Source of the DNA: Paraburkholderia ginsengiterrae
GTDB lineage: Bacteria; Pseudomonadota; Gammaproteobacteria; Burkholderiales; Burkholderiaceae
Length of the DNA: 53,478 bases
Assembly: GCF_001645125.1 (NCBI RefSeq)
Contig: NZ_LXKA01000337.1
Location: forward strand, 1 to 53,478
Direction: 5' to 3'
In this document: piece after piece, positions 24,975 through 34,165 of the stretch
Position numbering within the stretch: position 1 is the stretch's first letter
How the letters are laid out: each line of letters starts with the position of its first letter
The notes under the pieces: model-generated
Told to the model about the DNA's origin: nothing
Databases searched by the model: none
What the model saw: the letters and a program-made list of their open reading frames with translations, nothing else
Position numbers and translations under genes: made by a program

Positions 24975-26300
24975 TCAGTTTCGGTGCAGCCCGTCTTTAA
25001 ATGTTTCGCGAGCGAAGGCCGTCGCGACAATACTGATGACACCGAGTCCTATGACGTAGAGAGAGATACCCCACGTCTTTCCATCATTCACTGCCAGCAG
25101 ATATGTAGCAATCATCGGCGCGAGACCACCAGATAGCACGGCGCCAATTGCGTACCCAATGTTGGCGCCGCTTAGCCGGACCTTGGTGCCAAAGAGTTCC
25201 GAGAAGTACACGGCCTGTGGGCCGTACATGGAATCGTGAAGGATGTTGAGGCCGATGATGATTGCGATGGTAATCAGATAAACATTGCGGGTCTCGACCA
25301 TCATGAAGAACGGAATGATAAAAATGGTCGAGAGGATGGTTCCCGTCAGATACACCTTTTTCCGTCCAATCAGGTCGGAAAGATACGACCACAACGGAAT
25401 CGTGGCAATGCCGATGCAGGAGGAAATCAGGATGGCATTTAGGCCGACAGACCGTTCGACCTTCAACGAGCCCACGATGAAACTCAGCATGAACACGCTA
25501 TAGAGGTAGAACACTGCGTTCTGCAGCATCTTCATGCCGATAGTGATGAGCAGCGTTTTCCGGTGCGCCTTCACCACTTCCAGCGCCGGTGCGCTGACGG
25601 CTTCCTGTTTGCGTTTAATCTCCTCAAACACCGGAGATTCATGGACATTCATCCGGATGAACATGCCGATAGCAATCATGGCTGTGCTTGCCAGGAAGGG
25701 AATTCGCCAGCCCCACGCCAGAAGTGTGGCTTCATCCAGGCTCGACGAGACCAGAGCGAAAACGCCAGTCGATAGAAGCAACCCTAGCGGCGTGCCAATC
25801 TGCGGAAAGCTGCCAAATAGGCCACGTCGGTTCTCCGGTGCATGCTCGACGGCCATCACTACGGCTGACCCCCATTCGCCGCCGACAGCAAAGCCCTGGA
25901 TGATGCGCAGCAGGCATAGCAGGATTGGGGCGAGGAGGCCGGCCGTCGCGAAAGTTGGCAGCACCCCGATAGCGACCGTGCTGCCGCCCATCATGAGAAG
26001 CGACACAACCAACATTGATTTTCTCCCGATTCGGTCACCATAATGGCCGAACACTGCGGCACCAATCGGTCGGGCAGCAAAGCCGACGGCATATGTTGCG
26101 AATGCTGCGATAGTGCCAATCAGCGGGCTGACACTTGGGAAGAAAAGTTTAGGAAAGAGCAGTGCTGCGCAGACGCCATAGATGTAATAGTCGTACCATT
26201 CAACCGCAGTGCCGATGAGGCTTGCAAGCGCCACGCGTCGGTGACTTGCGCCAGCCTTCTTCGTTGATTCCATGCCATAAGTTCTTGCGACTTCAGTCAT
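24975..26300 (-). CDS. MHS-family MFS transporter (proton symporter)
   Basis: This 441-residue carrier of the metabolite:H+ symporter type (ProP/KgtP/ShiA) starts at ATG 26300. Signatures include LIGTAVEWYDYYIYG in helix 1, GHYGDRIGRKSMLV in the first cytoplasmic loop, RIIQGFAVGGEWG in helix 4, and a matching DLIGRKKVY loop in the second half. The family takes up dicarboxylates, osmolytes or aromatic acids with protons. It may bring in the substrate for the adjacent MaoC/thiolase genes. The substrate is unknown. Confidence 0.9.
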   Translation of the reverse strand: MTEVARTYGMESTKKAGASHRRVALASLIGTAVEWYDYYIYGVCAALLFPKLFFPSVSPLIGTIAAFATYAVGFAARPIGAAVFGHYGDRIGRKSMLVVSLLMMGGSTVAIGVLPTFATAGLLAPILLCLLRIIQGFAVGGEWGSAVVMAVEHAPENRRGLFGSFPQIGTPLGLLLSTGVFALVSSSLDEATLLAWGWRIPFLASTAMIAIGMFIRMNVHESPVFEEIKRKQEAVSAPALEVVKAHRKTLLITIGMKMLQNAVFYLYSVFMLSFIVGSLKVERSVGLNAILISSCIGIATIPLWSYLSDLIGRKKVYLTGTILSTIFIIPFFMMVETRNVYLITIAIIIGLNILHDSMYGPQAVYFSELFGTKVRLSGANIGYAIGAVLSGGLAPMIATYLLAVNDGKTWGISLYVIGLGVISIVATAFARETFKDGLHRN

Positions 26301-26440
26301 GATTGTCTCCTGCATGCTTCATGTTTTAGGCGCGAGCGTGGGCCGGCCAGTGGCTCGGGGCAACAGGACCAAATCAACGCGTCGCTGAACTGCCTACATC
26401 GTCATGCGATTGCCGCGAGGAAGCGGCCGCAAACGCAGGT

Positions 26441-26884
26441 CTAACTGACGTTTAAAGGCATGGTGTAAGTGGTCGCCTTGCCAGAAAGGCAGACGTCCCC
26501 TTTTTCGTTGATTACCTCAACGTCCATGGTGCAGATAGGTTTGTCCTCGCGAACAGTCGTGATAGTGACTTTCGCGGTGACCGTTTCGCCGATATAGACG
26601 CCTTTTGAGAACTTCAGGTCCATGCCCAGGAATACTGTGCCTGGACCTGGCAGGTCTTCAGCAAGTAGAGCGTTCAGCATTCCCGAGGTCACTCCGCCTT
26701 GCACAATCAGTCCGCCGAAGGCAGACGCCCGTGCGAGCTTTTCGTCGTAATGCAGTGGGTTCCGGTCGCCAGTGATTTCGGTGTACAGCTCGACATCCCG
26801 GGTGCTCATGGTTTTGACACGCGTGGCACTCGCACCGTTTGCTGGCATGCCGCGAACCGTTCCTTCCCATCCGTTCTTGCTCAT
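26441..26884 (-). CDS. MaoC-family (R)-specific enoyl-CoA hydratase-like protein
   Basis: A 147-residue hotdog-fold protein starts at ATG 26884 with a GGAG site eight bases upstream. The catalytic motif of R-hydratases is visible as YTEITGDRNPLHYDEKLA (the D and H pair), followed by GGLIVQGGVTSGMLNALL. Such enzymes hydrate trans-2-enoyl-CoA to the (R)-3-hydroxy form. It is the next gene after the thiolase in the leftward cluster (26 bases downstream of its stop), consistent with a beta-oxidation-like route. Confidence 0.9.
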   Translation of the reverse strand: MSKNGWEGTVRGMPANGASATRVKTMSTRDVELYTEITGDRNPLHYDEKLARASAFGGLIVQGGVTSGMLNALLAEDLPGPGTVFLGMDLKFSKGVYIGETVTAKVTITTVREDKPICTMDVEVINEKGDVCLSGKATTYTMPLNVS

Positions 26885-26910
26885 GAGTTTCACTCCTTCA
26901 GGTATCTCGG

Positions 26911-28077
26911 TTATTGAACGTTTTCAATCAGCACGGCGAGACCTTGGCCGCCCCCGCCACAGAGAGCAGCGATTCCGCGCCTTGCGTGCCGCCGCTGCAT
27001 TTCGAGAGCCAGCGTCAAAAGCAGTCGGAATCCAGTTGCGCCCAAGGGGTGTCCCAACGCAATCGCTCCGCCATTGACGTTCACGACATCGTGGGCAAGG
27101 CTCAGTGCACGAGTGGAGGCGATGGCGACGCTCGCGAACGCTTCGTTGATTTCATAGAGGTCGATGTCACTCGCACGAAGCTTCTGTTTTTCGAGCAGGC
27201 CGCGGATGGCGTCGGAAGGCTTCAGGTGCAGGGATGGGTCCGGGCCGGCCACCCAATGCCAGTCGACAATCCTAGCAAGCGGGCGTTGGCCCCGTTTATC
27301 CAGCATCTGGTCATCGACAATCAGGCCTGCGCTCCCGCCGTCCGCACGCTGCGAGGCATTTCCCGCAGTGATAGACCCGGTTTCTGAGAACGCCGGACGT
27401 AGTTCTGACAAAGCGTGCAAGTTGACACCGGGGCGGATGCAACCATCTTTGCTGACGGGACCTTCGACTGTCTCGAACGTGAACATCTCATCGCGCTCGG
27501 TGTTTTCTGATGCGGCTGAAGCGCGTGCCTGTGACGAATATGCCCACGCGTCTTGTGCTTCCCGGTCGATTCCGAGTTGCTTGTTGACGTCATCTGACAG
27601 TGCGCCCATAGAAGCGCCTGCAAATGCGCAAGTGAGACCGTCGTGCATGACGGCACTAACGCCATGAGCGAGGTCCGTAACTCCCGGCTGCATGATGCGT
27701 GCGGCGCACGACATGGAATCGAACCCGCCGACGAGATAGTGCGCCCCCTCGCGCAGGCGTATCCGGCGCGTCGCATCGCAAACCGCTTCGAGGCTTGCCA
27801 GGCAGACGTTGTTGAGAGTCAGCGCCGGTGTAGTCGGCGCCGCGCCTCCACGCAGCGCCGCAATACGAGCCGGATTCTGGCCAAGCCCTGCCTGAACGAC
27901 GATGCCGAGCAGCGCGGCGTCTGGAGTTGTCGCCCATGGGTTGCGCCTCAACAACTCCTGAACCGTCTTTTCGCCCAGGTCTAGCGTCGTCTGGTTATTG
28001 AGTGCTCCATTGAATTTCCCAATGGGCGTACGGATTCCATCAAGCAGGTACGCGTTTCTAGTGTTGTTTGTGTTCAT
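26911..28077 (-). CDS. Acetyl-CoA acetyltransferase (thiolase)
   Basis: This 388-residue thiolase has its active residues in place: C92 (NNVCLAS), the GHPLGATG histidine near residue 343, and the second cysteine near 373 in ALCGGGGQG. The layout and length match type II thiolases, which split or form acetoacetyl-CoA and related 3-ketoacyl-CoAs. It probably performs the last step of the pathway encoded by this cluster, linking to acetoacetate-CoA ligase further upstream. It is separated from the DUF35 gene by only seven bases. Confidence 0.92.
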   Translation of the reverse strand: MNTNNTRNAYLLDGIRTPIGKFNGALNNQTTLDLGEKTVQELLRRNPWATTPDAALLGIVVQAGLGQNPARIAALRGGAAPTTPALTLNNVCLASLEAVCDATRRIRLREGAHYLVGGFDSMSCAARIMQPGVTDLAHGVSAVMHDGLTCAFAGASMGALSDDVNKQLGIDREAQDAWAYSSQARASAASENTERDEMFTFETVEGPVSKDGCIRPGVNLHALSELRPAFSETGSITAGNASQRADGGSAGLIVDDQMLDKRGQRPLARIVDWHWVAGPDPSLHLKPSDAIRGLLEKQKLRASDIDLYEINEAFASVAIASTRALSLAHDVVNVNGGAIALGHPLGATGFRLLLTLALEMQRRHARRGIAALCGGGGQGLAVLIENVQ

Positions 28078-28084
28078 CTCTACC

Positions 28085-28510
28085 TCACTTCCTGGTTAGG
28101 GCGCGGAACATCGGCAACACGAACTCTCCGACCTTTACGTATGCCGCCTTGACAGGTTGTCCGACCGTCAGCAGTTCGCGAGGCGTGTCGATGACGGTGC
28201 TAAGCATCGTCGGCCCTTCATCGAGACGGATGAGGGCAACGGTGTATGGTGTGACGGCTTCCCATGCAGGATGGCCGGGGCGGTGGATGTCCGTGAAAGA
28301 TTTGACTTTCCCGAGGCCAGAGGCCTCTTTCCATGAGAGGCTGCGACTCCAGCAGTGAGGGCAATGGCTACGCGGATAAAAGACCCAGTGGCTACAGTCG
28401 TCGCAGTGCTGGAGCATGAACTGCTCCTTTGCTGTGCCATCCCAGAACGGTTGGGTGTACCGGTTGGGAATGGGGCCCGGCACTTTCAGTTGTTCCAGTG
28501 CTTGATTCAT
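28085..28510 (-). CDS. DUF35 OB-fold/zinc-ribbon acyl-CoA associated protein
   Basis: 141 residues with a rubredoxin-like zinc ribbon at the N-terminus (CDDC near residue 36 and CPHC near 50) and an OB-fold domain after it (VKSFTDIHRPGHPAW, TVALIRLDEGP). DUF35 proteins bind acyl-CoA and form complexes with thiolase-like partners, as in the Ltp2-DUF35 aldolase of steroid breakdown. The stop of the thiolase-like gene before it overlaps its start (ATGA), which fits co-folding or a fixed ratio. Confidence 0.88.
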   Translation of the reverse strand: MNQALEQLKVPGPIPNRYTQPFWDGTAKEQFMLQHCDDCSHWVFYPRSHCPHCWSRSLSWKEASGLGKVKSFTDIHRPGHPAWEAVTPYTVALIRLDEGPTMLSTVIDTPRELLTVGQPVKAAYVKVGEFVLPMFRALTRK

Positions 28511-29664
28511 TCGTCCGCTCCGAGAACAAGCGCTACTGCCTCACTGATGGTGGCGCCGTTGCCAGTGATGAGGGATAGCCTGGCATTCTCAATCTGCCGG
28601 CCAATCGCTTCGTGCCGCAATTGGCGTACGGCTTCCACGATGTGCGTCATTCCGCCGGCGAGGTCAGGTTGCCCGAAGCCAAGCTGGCCGCCATGTGTGT
28701 TCAGTGGAAAGTCGCCACGGTGACTGAGGTTGCGCTCAGAGAGCCAGTTACCAAACTGGCCGGGTTCGCACAGCCCTGCGTCCTCGATGGTCATCGCGAC
28801 CATCACGGTGTAGCAGTCGTAGAAAGAAAGCAGGCTCATCTGGTCAACTGTGACGCCAGCCTGAGCCATTGCTTGCGCCATCGCGAATTTCAGCGGGCCC
28901 GACGTGAGCGAGGGCGCCTGGCTGATTGCTCGATGCGTGAGCTTCTCACCCGCACCGAGGAGATGAACGGGCGCGTGCTTGAGTGTGCGCGCGCGTTCGG
29001 GGCTGACGACGACAACGGCCTCGCCGCCGGCGACGGGCATGACAATCTCGTACAGATGCAGCGGGCTGGTGATGATGGGTGAGGCCAGCACGTCTTCTAC
29101 GGTCGCCGGCTTTCCGTAAAAGATTGCATTCGGATTCAGCTGGGCGTTTTGGCGAGCCCATGCCGCGATGCTCGCAAACTGCTCCGGCGTGCTGCCGTAC
29201 TCAGCCATGTGTCGCTGCATAGGCAGCGCATAGGAAATGTTGGCCCCCGATGCACCGAACGGCACGTCAAATTCACGAATAGGATTGCGATTCGGCGACC
29301 GCGGCAACTGCTCCTCACGATGGTTTGCCAGTACGCACACGACCGCGTCGCACATCCCCATCTGAATCGCAGCTGCAGCGCGCCAGACCATACCCGCGCC
29401 GCTGGCGCCGCCCAGGTCGACCACGTTTGACATGCGCGGCGCGATGCCCAAGTATTCAGTGACCGTAGCGGGAACGTGCTGCGGTGTCTCTCCAACTTGC
29501 GGGCCAACGAGCAGACCGTCGATGTCGTCCTTCTCCAGCCCGGCGTCTTCGACGGCGAGCCGCACGGTTTCGGCGATAAGCTCAAGGGTGGTTGCACCAA
29601 ACGTACGCCGTTCCGGCTTCAGTTCGCCGATACCGGCTATGGCAGCAAGAGAGCGACGATTCAC
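28507..29664 (-). CDS. Thiolase-like SCP-x/lipid-transfer protein, partner of DUF35
   Basis: This 385-residue protein has the thiolase fold, but the position of the nucleophilic cysteine reads DLGGASGAGMV, so the cysteine is absent. The usual GHP histidine block reads FGQPDLAGG. FYDCYTVMV supplies the tyrosines that I recall as catalytic in Ltp2-type aldolases. This pattern, with a DUF35 neighbour coupled by four bases, supports a retro-aldolase or acyl-CoA-binding role rather than a true thiolase. GTG 29664 is the start and overlaps the upstream stop (GTGA). Confidence 0.85.
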   Translation of the reverse strand: MNRRSLAAIAGIGELKPERRTFGATTLELIAETVRLAVEDAGLEKDDIDGLLVGPQVGETPQHVPATVTEYLGIAPRMSNVVDLGGASGAGMVWRAAAAIQMGMCDAVVCVLANHREEQLPRSPNRNPIREFDVPFGASGANISYALPMQRHMAEYGSTPEQFASIAAWARQNAQLNPNAIFYGKPATVEDVLASPIITSPLHLYEIVMPVAGGEAVVVVSPERARTLKHAPVHLLGAGEKLTHRAISQAPSLTSGPLKFAMAQAMAQAGVTVDQMSLLSFYDCYTVMVAMTIEDAGLCEPGQFGNWLSERNLSHRGDFPLNTHGGQLGFGQPDLAGGMTHIVEAVRQLRHEAIGRQIENARLSLITGNGATISEAVALVLGADE

Positions 29665-31631
29665 AGCGTCCCCCGTTGCATCAGGTCGGCGTACTGTGCG
29701 AGCGACTCCGGATTGATGATTGAGCCTAGGTTTTTAACGGCTTGCCCAGTTGCTGTGGCTTTCGCGGCGCCTTCCACGCGTTTGTGATTCAGCGTATAGG
29801 GAATCGAACTTACCTGGAAAACGTGGCGTGGCACATGGCGGGGCGAGGCACGTTTCCGGATTTCGTCACGCAACCCTGCAGCGAATTCGGACGTCAGTTC
29901 ATTGCCGTCCTTCGCTACGACGCACAGGACGATTTCTTCGTCGCCACCCACTGGGACGCCAAACACGATGGCATCTTCGACTGATGGTTGTGACTCAACA
30001 ACCCGATAAATTTCAGCAGTTCCGATGCGCACACCGCCCGGCTTGAGCGTGGTGTCGCTGCGGCCGTAAATGACGACGGCGTTGTCAACGGTCTGCTCGG
30101 CAAGGTCACCGTGTGTCCAGATACCGGGGCGAGCCTCGAAGTACGCCGCGCGATAGCGAGCGTCCCCGTTATCGCCCCAGAACGTGAGAGGGGCGCTCGG
30201 GAACGGCTCGGTGCAGACCAGGTCGCCCTTGCGACCGATGACTGAGGCGCCGCGCTCGTCGAGCACATCAACGGCCAAACCAAGACCTTTGCACGGAATC
30301 TCTCCGCGGCGAATCGCGTGAAGCGGCGAGCCCATTACGAAGCAACCAATGATTTCAGTTCCTCCTGAGATGGAGGCAAAAATCATGTCCTGCTTGACCG
30401 ACTGATAGAGCCAGTCGAACTGCTCGGGTTGCACTGGTGCACCTGCGGAGAGGACGCTCCGCAGTGCACGGAGGTCGTGCTGGCGACCGGGCAGGTAGCC
30501 ACTTTCCTGGAGGGTGGCAAGGTACCGGGGGCTGGTGCCGAAGTGGGTCACGCCGGCGGCTTCCGCCATCCGCCAGAGCATGCCAAGGTCCAGGCCGTCC
30601 GCGGTTTTGACAATCGGTGCGCCGTCATAAAGCACCACTGCGGCGTGGCTCGCAAGGCCAGAGATGACCCAGTGGTACATCATCCAGGCTGTGTTGGTGT
30701 ACCAGCTCATGACATCGCCAGGTCTGACGTCACAGTGCAGCATGTGCTCCTTGCGATGTTCGAGCAGCACGCCTCCGGCTGTATGCACGATTCCCTTCGG
30801 CAGCCCTGTGGTGCCTGACGTGAACATCACATAAAGCGGATGCCTGAACGACAGTTGTTCGAATTGAAGCGCGCGCGGCTCAGCGGAATTGAACTCACTC
30901 CATGACATGCACGGCGTGGTGCCAGTGGCAATGGAGCCAGCGTCCCCAACCAGAACGACATGTTGCAGGCCATGCAGACCGCGCAAAACTTCGGCGAGAT
31001 TCTCCCCGAGGTGAAAGCGTCGACCGTTGTACTGATACTCGCTTACCGCGAAAAGGACCTTGGGGTTCACCTGGCCGATGCGGTCGATGATGCCTGGAGC
31101 GCCGAAGTCCGGCGAACATGACGACCAGATTGCACCAATTGATGCGCACGCGAGAAGCACTACAAGAGCATCTGCATTGTTGGGCAGGATGCCGCCAACG
31201 GTGTCTCCTGCTGTCACTCCGAGCTTGCGCAGGCCCTGCTGTGCGCGCGAGACCTGCGCGCGAAGCTCACCCATGGTCACTCGGCGGAGGTCGCCCCGCT
31301 CGTTCGCCTCAATGACCGCGAGACGACCGTCATCGCCGCAAAGAAGGTTTTCGGCGAAATTCAGCGTGCCGTTCGGATACCAGCGCGCTCCGAACATTGC
31401 CTCGCCGCTGCTGCGTTCGAGTGTGACGTCACCGCGGCTGCCGATGACCTGGGTGAAGTCCCACAATTCGTTCCAAAAAGCCTCCGACTGGCTCGTTGAC
31501 CACCGGTGAAGTGCATCGTAGTCGGAAGGCTCGAAGCCACATCGCGCGGCAAAACGCGCAAGGCTGGAATCTTTGAATTCGCGCGTCCCCGGCTGCCAGA
31601 GTGGTGACGGGGCGGTTGATTGAGTGAGCAT
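29661..31631 (-). CDS. Acetoacetate-CoA ligase
   Basis: 656 residues, first gene of the leftward cluster. ATG 31631 follows an AAGGAG site. The adenylate-forming motifs are FTSGTTGLPKGIVH (P-loop), SISGGTEI, the hinge ATP-site GRSDTTLKPGGVRIG, and the long C-terminal domain with KR near NHKRVEGA (the catalytic lysine region would be K around 626). The N-terminal part (FARFAARCGFEP, here LARFAARCGF, and ALHRWS) is typical of acetoacetyl-CoA synthetases. It activates acetoacetate or a related keto acid for cleavage by the thiolase in the cluster. Confidence 0.93.
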   Translation of the reverse strand: MLTQSTAPSPLWQPGTREFKDSSLARFAARCGFEPSDYDALHRWSTSQSEAFWNELWDFTQVIGSRGDVTLERSSGEAMFGARWYPNGTLNFAENLLCGDDGRLAVIEANERGDLRRVTMGELRAQVSRAQQGLRKLGVTAGDTVGGILPNNADALVVLLACASIGAIWSSCSPDFGAPGIIDRIGQVNPKVLFAVSEYQYNGRRFHLGENLAEVLRGLHGLQHVVLVGDAGSIATGTTPCMSWSEFNSAEPRALQFEQLSFRHPLYVMFTSGTTGLPKGIVHTAGGVLLEHRKEHMLHCDVRPGDVMSWYTNTAWMMYHWVISGLASHAAVVLYDGAPIVKTADGLDLGMLWRMAEAAGVTHFGTSPRYLATLQESGYLPGRQHDLRALRSVLSAGAPVQPEQFDWLYQSVKQDMIFASISGGTEIIGCFVMGSPLHAIRRGEIPCKGLGLAVDVLDERGASVIGRKGDLVCTEPFPSAPLTFWGDNGDARYRAAYFEARPGIWTHGDLAEQTVDNAVVIYGRSDTTLKPGGVRIGTAEIYRVVESQPSVEDAIVFGVPVGGDEEIVLCVVAKDGNELTSEFAAGLRDEIRKRASPRHVPRHVFQVSSIPYTLNHKRVEGAAKATATGQAVKNLGSIINPESLAQYADLMQRGTL

Positions 31632-31698
31632 TTGTCTCCTTCGTTTCCTCAGGTGGAATATGGGCAACTAAAACGTGCGCTTATTTTTGGTATGTGTA

Positions 31699-31715
31699 TT
31701 GACTGGTCGGTACAA
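31699..31715. promoter_or_regulatory. TetR-type operator-like site 1, upstream of acetoacetate-CoA ligase
   Basis: TTGACTGGTCGGTACAA. It shares the 13-base core TTGACTGGTCGGT with the site at 31957, and the end GGTACAA with the site at 31842. It lies 68 bases before the ligase start, where a repressor would control the leftward cluster. Confidence 0.5.
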
Positions 31716-31841
31716 AATAGAATTTAGACCAAGTCACACTACACGTCGAGGCTAGTTTCTTGTTCTGTGCGGGCTTCGCTAAGCAGGAGCCGAGTTGGGA
31801 ACTCAGCCTGAAACCTTGTCGCGTTACGAGATAATGTATAG

Positions 31842-31859
31842 TTGGACCGAATGGTACAA
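31842..31859. promoter_or_regulatory. TetR-type operator-like site 2
   Basis: TTGGACCGAATGGTACAA is an imperfect inverted repeat (TTGGACC / GGTACAA). It sits midway in the 385-base divergent region. ATAATGTATAG just upstream could hold a -10 element. Confidence 0.45.
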
Positions 31860-31956
31860 TCCAGGGATGTCCCGGGGGTGCATAATTTTTGCCATCCGAT
31901 ACCCGACTAGGCCCGTCTTAACTGCGCTATAACGCCGGCGCGGTGGCGCGCCGACG

Positions 31957-31979
31957 TTGACTGGTCGGTCCAGTCGGTG
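31957..31979. promoter_or_regulatory. TetR-type operator-like site 3, upstream of the tetR gene
   Basis: TTGACTGGTCGGTCCAGT, with an inner ACTGG/CCAGT palindrome, 38 bases before the chosen TetR start. It also contains a TTG that could be mistaken for a start codon. Placement fits autorepression. Confidence 0.5.
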
Positions 31980-32016
31980 CAAGAATGTGTTGAACAGTCG
32001 AAATTACGGAGCAGTC

Positions 32017-32646
32017 TTGGACAGCGTCAAACGAAGTGACGAATCGCAACGCACGCGGATACTGCGTATTGCCGCGCAGCTCTTTGCTCAGCGCGGGTAT
32101 CACGGCGTTGGAATGACGGACCTGCAGGACGCGGTTCAACTGGGTCGCGGCGCGCTGTATCACCACATCAAGAGCAAAGAGGACCTCCTTTACGACATTT
32201 CCAAGGAATACATCCTTGACCTTGTGAATGTCGCGCAGGACCTCTCCCGAATCAGCGAACCTGGTGAGCGGCTTCGTCAGATGGGGCGCCACCTTGTTAT
32301 GAAAATCGCATCGCACCAAGCTGAGCTGACCGTTTGCTTTCGCGAAGTGCAGTCGCTCACGGACGCGCGCCACAGCGAAGTGCTCGACCTGCACTCCCGG
32401 TATGAGAAGCTTTGGCGGGAAGTCTTGGTGGAAGGCGCGGAGCAGGGGCTCTTTCGACCATATGACCCGATTGTCCTTAAAGGGATGCTGGGAATGTATT
32501 TCTACAGCTACCTATGGATGCGCCCGGAAGGTCCGTTGGGGCCCGAGATGATTGCTGAGCGTTTCAACGAGCTTGCTCTGCGGATGGTCGTGATTGGCGC
32601 ACCTGCCAGCATCAATGTGCCACCGCTGCCTTCCGTGACGGTCTGA
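32017..32646 (+). CDS. TetR/AcrR family regulator of the acyl-CoA cluster
   Basis: This protein of about 209 residues starts at TTG 32017, where a CGGAG site lies six bases upstream; earlier in-frame starts fall in or near an operator. The N-terminal TetR helix-turn-helix is clear (RILRIAAQLFAQRGYHGVGM, then LGRGALYHHIKSKEDLL). The C-terminal domain (about 60-205) is helical and would bind the effector, as in FadR/PfmR-type TetRs that sense acyl-CoA. Divergent to the acetoacetate-CoA ligase operon with similar sites on both sides, it is inferred to repress that operon and itself. Confidence 0.9.
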   Translation: MDSVKRSDESQRTRILRIAAQLFAQRGYHGVGMTDLQDAVQLGRGALYHHIKSKEDLLYDISKEYILDLVNVAQDLSRISEPGERLRQMGRHLVMKIASHQAELTVCFREVQSLTDARHSEVLDLHSRYEKLWREVLVEGAEQGLFRPYDPIVLKGMLGMYFYSYLWMRPEGPLGPEMIAERFNELALRMVVIGAPASINVPPLPSVTV

Positions 32647-32680
32647 ACGCAGCAGTTGCGGACCGTTACGATGCGCCATT

Positions 32681-33151
32681 TCAAATAGGAAAGCTGGGGG
32701 AGCGCTTAATCTCTTTCAGCGAAAAGCCGGTATATATTTCCTTTACGTTCCCAAGCTCGCGAATTTGCCGGATTCCGATGCGGTGGAAGCTCTCCATGTC
32801 GGGGACGATTATCTGGAGCAGGTAGTCGTACTTGCCAGAAATGTTGTGACAGCAAAGGACGTTGGGCATTGCAGTCACCGAGGCTTCAAACGCCTGCATG
32901 GCCTTCTCTGAGTGGTTGTCGAGCATGACATTCACAAAGGCGAAGATTCCGAGGCCGAGCGCCTGCGGGTCCAAGGCCGCGTTATAGCTTCGGACAACAG
33001 TCGCTTCGAGGCGTTTAAGTCGTTTCCAGCATGCGGGCTGCGACAGGCCGATGCGGGTCGCTATCTCGGCATTTGTCAGGCGTCCATCCTCCTGAATCAG
33101 TCGCAAAATCTTCCGGTCCGTCCCGTCAATCTCCAAGAGCTGGGAGCCCAT
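32681..33151 (-). CDS. Lrp/AsnC family transcriptional regulator
   Basis: 156 residues with the full Lrp layout. The N-terminal HTH reads ILRLIQEDGRLTNAEIATRI then GLSQPACWKRLKRLE. The RAM ligand domain starts near residue 70 (LGIFAFVNVMLDNHS) with ISGKYDYLLQIIV. The ATG at 33151 follows a CGGAGAAAG site. Lrp-family proteins sense amino acids. The cluster of DsbA, OsmC and the TyrR-type regulator to the right suggests an amino-acid or stress theme, but no target is shown. Confidence 0.9.
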   Translation of the reverse strand: MGSQLLEIDGTDRKILRLIQEDGRLTNAEIATRIGLSQPACWKRLKRLEATVVRSYNAALDPQALGLGIFAFVNVMLDNHSEKAMQAFEASVTAMPNVLCCHNISGKYDYLLQIIVPDMESFHRIGIRQIRELGNVKEIYTGFSLKEIKRSPSFPI

Positions 33152-33285
33152 GTACTTTCTCCGTTATAACTTGTGATGCGGACACTTCCAGCGACCGCCA
33201 TCGACGCATGAAGCGTATGAATGCCGACGAGCGAATACCGTGTCGACGACAGCAGCGCACGGGTCCCAGCGTACGAACTATCCGG

Positions 33286-33963
33286 TCAAAACGTGCAGCC
33301 GCCGCTGCCGCACGTTACACCCTGCTCACCTTCAATGGTTTCGGGAGCTGAATCAACTGCCCGGTCCAACGCCTCCATGAATTTTTCGACAGGTTGCGCA
33401 CCCGACACATAGAAGTTGGAGTTAAAGACGAATAGCGGGACACCGGATGCAATTTGATTGGCAGTACGCTCGTCCCTCGCTACGTCGTCTGCCACGAAGT
33501 TGCAGGTCTCGACGACGTCGCGGGAAATCCCTGCCTTGATGGCAATGTCTTTCAGTACTGCCCGGTCGAATATGTCTTGACCGTTGGTGATGCTTGCCTC
33601 CATCAATTTCTCGATGAGCAATTGCTTCTCACTCTCCGACCGGAGGCTCTTCACGAGCGCATGCGCGTCAGTCGTATCACCGAAACGCATGGTCGGAAAA
33701 TTGTAGGTCAAACCTTCGAGTGCACCGTTATGTGCAACGGCATTCATCATCTGCCGACCTGAGGCTTCGTTGCCAAACTTCTGCGTCAGTGCTTGCGCAA
33801 AGTCCATTGGAAGTATGCCCTTGGCGATTCGGTAGGCCTTGTTGACAACTTGGATTTCGACACCGACAGATTGCGCCGCAATCGCTTTCTCGAGCCGGCG
33901 CTTCGCAATCCAGCACCACGGACATACGAAGTCCGACCAGACCTCAATTTTCACCTTTTTCAT
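33286..33963 (-). CDS. DsbA-family (FrnE-like) oxidoreductase
   Basis: 225 residues from ATG 33963. The thioredoxin-fold active site C14-P-W-C17 lies in VWSDFVCPWCWIAKRRLE. The cis-proline segment (SGVPLFVFNSNFYVSGAQP) and a helical insertion follow the 2-hydroxychromene-2-carboxylate isomerase/FrnE branch. No signal peptide is visible, so it is a cytoplasmic oxidoreductase, unlike periplasmic DsbA. A C-terminal CGSGGCTF tail carries an extra C-x4-C pair. It may act in thiol stress along with the OsmC gene upstream. Confidence 0.88.
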   Translation of the reverse strand: MKKVKIEVWSDFVCPWCWIAKRRLEKAIAAQSVGVEIQVVNKAYRIAKGILPMDFAQALTQKFGNEASGRQMMNAVAHNGALEGLTYNFPTMRFGDTTDAHALVKSLRSESEKQLLIEKLMEASITNGQDIFDRAVLKDIAIKAGISRDVVETCNFVADDVARDERTANQIASGVPLFVFNSNFYVSGAQPVEKFMEALDRAVDSAPETIEGEQGVTCGSGGCTF

Positions 33964-34165
33964 GGAAGCTCTCTTTTGCATAAACCTGAGCGACGCATGT
34001 CCCATGCTCACGACATGGACATGCGCACTAAGCTAACTACGTTCAACGGCAGGGACTGTTCACAGAAGGGCGGTTGCCTGCTTGTCGATAACTGGAAGAA
34101 GTCAACGACGCGATGTCGGTCCACAGGATAATTGCCGGCCGCGCCCGGCCGGCAATTGAATTGGA

